Positions 14,812 to 18,899 of a DNA stretch of 18,899 nt are shown here, one piece after another. A program made the position numbers and the translations under genes. A model generated the notes under the pieces. It saw nothing but the letters and a program-made list of their open reading frames with translations, was not told the DNA's origin and searched no databases. Position 1 is the first letter of the stretch; every line of letters begins with the position of its first letter. Source of the stretch: Propionibacteriaceae bacterium AM104-82 (GTDB lineage Bacteria > Actinomycetota > Actinomycetes > Propionibacteriales > Propionibacteriaceae); contig JAQDQK010000036.1 of assembly GCA_027658995.1 (NCBI GenBank), positions 1 through 18,899 on the forward strand, in the 5' to 3' direction.

Positions 14812-15924
14812 TGCTGGCGCGGTGGGCAGGTGCAGGGTGAAGATCGAGCCGTGTCCGGGGCCGGGGCTGGCGGCTGTCAGTGAGCCGCCGTGAGCCAGGG
14901 CGAGGCTGCGGGCGATGGTCAGCCCGATCCCGGAACCGCCGGCGTCGCGGGCCCTGGCCGTGTCGGCGCGGTAGAACCGTTCGAACACCTTCGAGAGCTG
15001 CTCCGGGGTGAGGCCATCGCCGGTGTCGGTGACCGTGATCACCACCTCGTCCCTGGACTCGCGTGCACTGATGTGCACGATCCCGCCGGCGGAGGTGTGC
15101 CGCAGCGCGTTGTCGAGGAGGTTGCCGAGTATCTGACCGACCCGCTGCGGATCCGCTGCGACGGAGCCCGGGTCCGAGTCCGCAGACAACGTGACTCCCT
15201 TGGCCTCGTATCGGGTGGCGACGGTGGCGACGGCGGGCTCGATGAGGTCCCAGACCGGCTGGGTATGGGTGTCGAGGGTGAATCGGCCTTCCTCGGCGCG
15301 GGATACGTCGTCGAGGTCGGCGGCGATCTTCTTGAGCCGGGCGGCCTGGAGGGTGAGCAGCTGTTGGCTGTCGTGGTCCCAGGGGACCACGTCGTCGATG
15401 ACGGCCTCCAGCTCAGCGGTCAGGGTGGCCAGGGGCGTGCGGAGCTCGTGTGCCACATCGGAGAGAAGCCGCCGTCTGCTGGTCTCGGTGGAGTCCAGGC
15501 GGCTCGCCATGTCGTTGAATGCGTCGGCGACGGCGTTGAACTCGGGACTGGTCGCGGTGTCTGGGACGCGCGCCTTGTAGTCGCCTGCCTCGACCAGGGC
15601 CGAGGCGGCGGTCAGCTGCTCCAGGGGGCGGCGGAGCCGCCTGGTCTCCAGCCAGGCCAGGCCGATAGCCAGCGTGAGTGCCACCACCAGTCCGATGCCC
15701 AGCGATCTGACGCCGGCCTCCAGGAACGCCTGCTCCACATGCCCCATCTCGGCGGTTCCGTCCAGGTGTCCCAGTTGCTGCAGGTGCTCGTGGAACAGCG
15801 GAGGCCCGACCACCATCGCGACCAGGGCGGCGGTGATCACACCGACCGCCACCACCAGCGCCTGGGTGAGGAAGGTGCGGGTGCCCCACCGCATCCGGCC
15901 GACGTAGCCTCTGAGCCGCATCAT
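14785..15924 (-). CDS. copS: Sensor histidine kinase, CopS-like
   Basis: A 379-residue membrane kinase. Helices at about 19-40 and 73-92 enclose a short external loop (41-72) with H45, H47, H53, M60 and H62, suitable for metal sensing. Then a HAMP region (93-145), H-box SDVAHELRTPL with phospho-acceptor H159, N-box GNLLDNALRH, G1 DTGDGL, F-box FERFYRAD and G2 GGSGIGL. The frame is open far upstream, but that is a shadow of the regulator gene; ATG 15924 overlaps the regulator's TGA (ATGA) and is preceded by GGAGCAGGAGG. It should phosphorylate the regulator encoded just before. The copS name follows the context and the boxes; the general kinase call is secure. Confidence 0.9.
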   Translation of the reverse strand: MMRLRGYVGRMRWGTRTFLTQALVVAVGVITAALVAMVVGPPLFHEHLQQLGHLDGTAEMGHVEQAFLEAGVRSLGIGLVVALTLAIGLAWLETRRLRRPLEQLTAASALVEAGDYKARVPDTATSPEFNAVADAFNDMASRLDSTETSRRRLLSDVAHELRTPLATLTAELEAVIDDVVPWDHDSQQLLTLQAARLKKIAADLDDVSRAEEGRFTLDTHTQPVWDLIEPAVATVATRYEAKGVTLSADSDPGSVAADPQRVGQILGNLLDNALRHTSAGGIVHISARESRDEVVITVTDTGDGLTPEQLSKVFERFYRADTARARDAGGSGIGLTIARSLALAHGGSLTAASPGPGHGSIFTLHLPTAPAPERVLIDS

Positions 15925-16628
15925 CCTCCTGCTCCCATCCGGTATCCGACGCCGCGGACGGTGAGGATGTAGCGCGGTTCCGTGGGGGGATCGTCGAGCT
16001 TCTTGCGCAGGTTCGCCACATGGACGTCGACGACGTGATCGTCGCCGACCCAGCCGGCGCCCCACACCGCGTCGATGATCTGGCGACGACTGAGCGCCAC
16101 GTTGGGTCGAGCTGACAGTGCGTCGAGGATGTCGAACTCGGTGCGGGTCAGCCCCACCTGCTGGTCGTCGACCCAGACGTCGCGGCCTTCCGCGTCCACC
16201 CGCAGCCGTCCGAACTCGCGCGGCGCGGCCGGCTGTGTGCCGTGGGCCTGGCGGCGCGGGCGTCTCAGCACGGTGTTGACGCGGGCGACCAGTTCGCGGG
16301 GGCTGAACGGTTTGGTCAGGTAGTCGTCGGCGCCCACCGACAAACCGATCAGCTTGTCGACCTCGTCGGCCCGGGCGGTCAGCATCAGGATGTAGCAGTC
16401 GGAGAACAACCTGATCTGGCGGCACACCTCGATCCCGTCAATGCCAGGCAGACCAAGATCAAGAATGATCACGTCGGGATCCAGCTCCTGCGCCGAACGG
16501 ACCCCGTCCGGGCCGGTGTAGGCCAGGGACGTGTCAAACCCTGCCTTGTTCAGGTAGGACGCGACGATCCCCGCCAGCGGGCGCTCGTCATCGACCACCA
16601 ACACACTCGACCTGCGGGGCTCAGCCAT
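15921..16628 (-). CDS. copR: OmpR-family response regulator, CopR-like
   Basis: A 235-residue DNA-binding regulator. Receiver domain at 8-120 with D13, D14, phospho-acceptor D57 (VIILDLGLPG), the conserved Thr (LMLTA) and Lys (LTKPFS). A winged-helix domain at about 140-230 ends RYILTVRGVGYRMG, the classic OmpR/PhoB end. ATG 16628 begins MAEPRRSSVLVVDDE; the open frame farther upstream lies antisense to the glutaredoxin-like gene and is rejected. OmpR-type proteins bind tandem sites 11 bp apart, which is the pattern seen ten times in this window, so these are its likely targets. Copper as the signal is inferred from the regulated genes and from the known C. glutamicum CopRS system. Confidence 0.92.
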   Translation of the reverse strand: MAEPRRSSVLVVDDERPLAGIVASYLNKAGFDTSLAYTGPDGVRSAQELDPDVIILDLGLPGIDGIEVCRQIRLFSDCYILMLTARADEVDKLIGLSVGADDYLTKPFSPRELVARVNTVLRRPRRQAHGTQPAAPREFGRLRVDAEGRDVWVDDQQVGLTRTEFDILDALSARPNVALSRRQIIDAVWGAGWVGDDHVVDVHVANLRKKLDDPPTEPRYILTVRGVGYRMGAGG

Positions 16629-16690
16629 ACAGCCATTATTGCCACACGCCCACCCGCCAACCTGCCTCGATCGACCTCTCCGGGGGTGTT

Positions 16691-16730
16691 CTTGGCCGAA
16701 CCTTGACCCCGCCTGAACCGTTCCCTGATC
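16691..16730 (+). promoter_or_regulatory. CopR-type four-repeat array in the divergent control region
   Basis: CTTGGCC (16691), CTTGACC (16702), CTGAACC (16713) and CCTGATC (16724) on the + strand, each 11 bp apart. The orientation equals that of the other boxes if it drives the + strand thiol-redox unit; being between divergent starts it may also act on copR. If the pair at 16691/16702 is used, the normal spacing places a -10 near 16740 and the RNA start close to the GTG at 16752. Confidence 0.6.
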
Positions 16731-16751
16731 TACAGGGTTGAGGCTGGAAGG

Positions 16752-17054
16752 GTGAACGAGATCCCGGCACCTGCCTTGGCGGCCGCCCCGACCGATGTGG
16801 TGGACGTCACCCTGGTCACCACCCCGGCCTGCCACTTCTGCGACGACGCCCACCAGCGCCTCCACTCCCTGGACCGCGCAGGACTGCTGCGGCTGACGGC
16901 GGTGGAGGCGGAGTCCCCGCGAGGTCAGGCCCTGATCGCCGAGCACCGGCCTGGGAGTTTCCCGCTGACGCTGGTGGCGGGCAGCTTTTTCCACGCCGGC
17001 CGCATTCCGCGCGGAAAACTCGCGCGGCTCGTCGACCACCTGGGTGCCCGCTGA
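16752..17054 (+). CDS. Glutaredoxin-like thiol protein
   Basis: A 100-residue cytosolic thioredoxin-fold protein of the glutaredoxin-like (DUF836) kind. DVTLVTTPACHFCDDAHQRL at about 18-37 holds the CxxC site (C27, C30), and FPLTLV at about 71-76 gives the cis-Pro region. The GTG start at 16752 directly abuts GGAAGG, which leaves no normal spacing, so the message may be leaderless or the start may be a later codon. It is the first gene of a three-gene unit: its TGA overlaps the next ATG (TGATG at 17052-17056). With CcdA- and TlpA-like partners it should move reducing power or protect thiols against copper. Confidence 0.8.
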   Translation: MNEIPAPALAAAPTDVVDVTLVTTPACHFCDDAHQRLHSLDRAGLLRLTAVEAESPRGQALIAEHRPGSFPLTLVAGSFFHAGRIPRGKLARLVDHLGAR

Positions 17055-18019
17055 TGGGCGCCGACTTGCTCAGCGCGGGAGGGATCCTGGCGGCGTTCCT
17101 CGCCGGCGGCGTCGCGCTGTTCGCCCCGTGCTGCATCGTCTTCCTCGCCCCCAGCTATCTGGCCGCGGCGGCGAAGAACCGCCGTTGGCGCCTGATCCCG
17201 CTGACCTTCGTGTTCGCCGCCGGCCTGGCAGCGGTCCTGGTCCCGATCACCATGGGGGTCAGCCTGATCGCCGGCGCCATTGCCAAGTACCACGTGGTTC
17301 TCTACTGGGCCGGCGGCCTGTTGATGATCGGACTCGGCCTGTTGGCGTTGTCGGGGGCGATGTGGTCGATGCCGTCGTTCCTCCGGGCGCCTGACACCGC
17401 ACGCGGGGACACTGCCACCTTCTTCAGCCTCGGCGTGTTTTCCGGCATCGCCTCCAGTTGCTGCGCGCCGGTCCTGGCGGGCGTGATGACCCTGTCGGCG
17501 CTGTCCGGCTCGCCCGTCGGTGGGCTGGTGCTCGGTCTGACCTACGTGTTCGGGATGGTGATCCCGTTGTTCGTGATGGCACTGCTGTGGGACAAGCGAC
17601 CCGAGCGGATGCGCAGCCTCCGCGCCAAGCCCATCCGGATCAACCTGGGCCGCTTCACGCTGGCCACCAACACCGTCAACCTGCTGGTCGCCGTCGGGTT
17701 CGTGATCATGGGCATCCTCGTGATCGGCCAAGCCGGCGCCACCGAGATGACCGGCGCCGACGCCCCGCTGGTCGGCATGGGCGCCTGGCTCTCCGAGGTC
17801 TTCGCCTGGCTGATCGCGATCACCGCCCCTATCCCCGAGGCCGTCCTCGGACTGGCACTGCTCGCGCTGGTGGCCGTGTTCGTCATCGCCACCCTTCGCG
17901 ACCGCCGACACGCCAAGCCCACCGCCGCCGTCCATGACTGCTGCGACACCCAACCAACACCGACCCCCGCGCCCGAAGGAGCCAGCGCTCCGACGACACT
18001 CTCCCAGGAGCCACGATGA
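17054..18019 (+). CDS. CcdA/DsbD-type transmembrane electron carrier
   Basis: A 321-residue inner-membrane protein with about seven or more helices. CcdA-type proteins pass electrons from cytosolic thioredoxin to external thiol proteins through two membrane cysteines; here FAPCCIVF (C26, C27) and SSCCAPV (C136, C137) give paired cysteines in both repeats. This is longer than typical CcdA (about 220-250) by a last helix and a C-terminal tail with HDCCD (C296, C297) that could bind metal. Starts and stops overlap with both neighbours. It probably serves the TlpA-like protein encoded next. CcdA is also used in cytochrome c maturation, but no cytochrome genes are here. Confidence 0.88.
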   Translation: MGADLLSAGGILAAFLAGGVALFAPCCIVFLAPSYLAAAAKNRRWRLIPLTFVFAAGLAAVLVPITMGVSLIAGAIAKYHVVLYWAGGLLMIGLGLLALSGAMWSMPSFLRAPDTARGDTATFFSLGVFSGIASSCCAPVLAGVMTLSALSGSPVGGLVLGLTYVFGMVIPLFVMALLWDKRPERMRSLRAKPIRINLGRFTLATNTVNLLVAVGFVIMGILVIGQAGATEMTGADAPLVGMGAWLSEVFAWLIAITAPIPEAVLGLALLALVAVFVIATLRDRRHAKPTAAVHDCCDTQPTPTPAPEGASAPTTLSQEPR

Positions 18020-18636
18020 CCACCACGAACCCCGCACCCTCACGGCGCGAGCAACTCAAAGCCCGCCAGGAGGCCGAGACGCGCCGCGACACGAAGCGCC
18101 GCACGTGGAGCCGGATCATCGGCGGAGTAGTGACCCTGATCGTCGTCGTCGTCGTCGGCTACGGGCTGTGGACCGCCATCCCAGAACAAGGCGACACCCA
18201 GCGCCTCGCCCCCGACTTCACCCTCACCACCACAGCCGGCGCCACGGTCACCCTCAGCGACCTACGACCCAGCCCGGTGCTCATCTACTTCAACGAAGGC
18301 GCCGGCTGCGCCTCCTGCACCATGCAGATGGCCGAGATCGAGAAGAACCCCGGCTTCGCCGAGGCCGGCATCCAGGTTTTGCCAATCGTCATGAACAGCG
18401 CCGAGCAGATCCTGCCCGACATGCAGCAGTTCGGCGTCACCACCCCTTACCTCCTCGACGACGGCACCGTGTCCAAGGCCTACGACGTCCTCGACAAGGG
18501 CATGCACCCCGGGATGCCCGGACACGGCTTCGTCCTCATCGACGGCGAGGGCGTCCAGCGCTGGTACGGCAACTACCCCTCCATGTGGCTCGACCCCCAG
18601 GAACTCCTCGACGAAGTCACTACGCGACTGCGGTGA
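18016..18636 (+). CDS. TlpA-like membrane-anchored thioredoxin-fold protein
   Basis: A 206-residue protein with a charged N-terminus, a signal anchor at about 34-53, and an external redoxin/AhpC-TSA domain (65-206). The redox site is EGAGCASCTMQM with C98 and C101; APDFTL at 65-70 and the GHGFVLID region are usual for TlpA/ResA. AGGAG lies six bases before ATG 18016, and ATGA overlaps the CcdA-like stop. Reduced by the CcdA-like partner, it may keep external copper-protein cysteines reduced or repair disulfides made by copper. A related thiol-disulfide gene is, to my knowledge, part of the CopR-controlled region in C. glutamicum. Confidence 0.87.
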   Translation: MTTTNPAPSRREQLKARQEAETRRDTKRRTWSRIIGGVVTLIVVVVVGYGLWTAIPEQGDTQRLAPDFTLTTTAGATVTLSDLRPSPVLIYFNEGAGCASCTMQMAEIEKNPGFAEAGIQVLPIVMNSAEQILPDMQQFGVTTPYLLDDGTVSKAYDVLDKGMHPGMPGHGFVLIDGEGVQRWYGNYPSMWLDPQELLDEVTTRLR

Positions 18637-18643
18637 AGTCATT

Positions 18644-18677
18644 GCGGGGGACGTGTCGTTCGGTCCGAGTGCCCCGC
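18644..18677. terminator. Weak hairpin after the thiol-redox unit
   Basis: GCGGGG at 18644-18649 can pair with CCCCGC at 18672-18677, with an inner GGAC/GTCC pairing. It lies between convergent genes, where a terminator is expected, but the stem is short and interrupted. Confidence 0.3.
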
Positions 18678-18689
18678 GGCGGCTTCAAC

Positions 18690-18842
18690 TCACTGGTACC
18701 GCTTGAGGATCTCCTTCATCTGGGCGATCTCCTTTTCCTGCGCCTCGACGATCTCGCTGCAGAGCTGTTCGATCTCAGGATCGGTGATGCTGGCCTCCTG
18801 GCACACCAGGATGGCGCGTGAATGGTGCGGAATCATGGAGGT
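18690..18842 (-). pseudogene. DUF305 gene, 3' fragment
   Basis: The minus strand from about 18842 to the TGA at 18692-18690 encodes TSMIPHHSRAILVCQEA, then SEIVEAQEKEIAQMKEIL. This is the C-terminal third of a DUF305 protein (MIPHHS with following helix and the AQ-x-x-EI-x-x-M end). Unlike the complete gene at 14043-14696 it contains two cysteines. The frame is open to the window edge, but upstream of TSM the residues (KEAAPNLRRF) do not fit the family, and a probable insertion-sequence end begins there. So the gene has lost its 5' part. Confidence 0.7.
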
Positions 18843-18899
18843 GAACCGCCTCAGGTTTGGTGCCGCTTCCTTTTGAGTTGAAAGGATGGCGTCATGCCA
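18842..18899 (+). mobile_element. Probable left end of an IS3-like element (partial)
   Basis: TGAACCGCCTCAGG at 18842-18855 begins with TGAACCGCC, resembling terminal inverted repeats of several actinobacterial IS3-family elements. It sits exactly where the DUF305 similarity ends. About 40 bp on, AAAGGA (18881-18886) precedes an ATG at 18894, a possible transposase start cut by the window edge. The family is a guess from the end sequence. Confidence 0.4.

Noticed and set aside
15925..16425. Upstream extension of the CopS-like frame
   Set aside because: It lies wholly inside the regulator gene and codes for Arg/Pro/Gly-rich sequence; the ATGA overlap at 15924-15921 with GGAGG is a clear start.
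16629..17039. Upstream extension of the CopR-like frame
   Set aside because: It would run antisense to the glutaredoxin-like gene and through the divergent promoter array; MAEPRRSSVLVVDDE at 16628 is the normal receiver start.
16925..18043. Minus-strand 372-codon frame over the CcdA-like gene
   Set aside because: Product is Gln/Gly/His/Asp-rich and without motifs; the + strand has membrane helices with paired cysteines and coupled starts.
1..18899. CRISPR arrays, tRNA or rRNA genes
   Set aside because: No regularly spaced identical repeats of 20-40 bp and no tRNA or rRNA core sequences were noticed; the 11-bp repeats are regulator sites, not CRISPR.

Overview
The window is very GC-rich, has short intergenic gaps, frequent ATGA/TGATG start-stop overlaps and GTG starts, and encodes actinobacterial protein types (CsoR, an MprAB/CopRS-like two-component pair, DUF305 lipoprotein, CcdA/TlpA-like pair). 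It most likely comes from an Actinomycetota genome or plasmid, probably of the Mycobacteriales (Corynebacterium/Dietzia/Gordonia/Rhodococcus type). It is a copper-homeostasis island with insertion-sequence remnants at both edges; the genus cannot be settled from the sequence alone.

Layout. 1-590: tail of a + strand gene, an IS3-type transposase stub and an unassigned stretch. 588-4039 (- strand): copper ATPase with a cupredoxin-like N-terminus and a YHS C-terminus, then csoR, then a small His/Met-rich membrane protein. 4144-4443 (-): HMA copper chaperone. 4622-9110 (-): archaeal-type (type II) GAPDH (frameshifted), second heavy-metal ATPase with a CPD membrane motif, frameshifted EamA transporter. 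9424-12002 (-): ABC ATPase, double-length ABC-2 permease, second HMA chaperone. 12377-13940 (+): Lgt-like membrane enzyme, small membrane protein, YHS-like metal-binding protein. 14043-16628 (-): response regulator, sensor kinase, DUF305 lipoprotein. 16752-18636 (+): glutaredoxin-like protein, CcdA-like and TlpA-like thiol-redox proteins. 18690-18899: 3' stub of another DUF305 gene cut by what looks like an IS end.

Regulation is the most striking part. Ten places carry tandem copies of a GGTCAAG-like heptamer at exactly 11-bp spacing, the typical arrangement for an OmpR/PhoB-type regulator and close to the CopR tandem motif known from Corynebacterium glutamicum. They sit upstream of nearly every transcription unit, in the same orientation relative to the gene, and 30-33 bp before a plausible -10 hexamer. 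Three of these promoters (copper ATPase, GAPDH-ATPase, ABC transporter) also carry a TACCC-N5-GGGTA CsoR-type operator just downstream of the -10. The island therefore looks like one regulon driven by the local CopRS-like pair, with an added CsoR gate on three export units.

The promoter plus HMA gene has been duplicated (about 4010-4557 and 9266-9803), taking along the first codons of the ATPase gene; a third, shortened copy of the promoter parts lies at 12130-12300. Together the genes would sense copper at the membrane (CopS) and in the cytoplasm (CsoR), bind it (HMA, YHS, DUF305, His-rich proteins), export it (two P-type ATPases, perhaps the ABC transporter), and repair or protect thiols and metabolism (Grx/CcdA/TlpA, alternative GAPDH).
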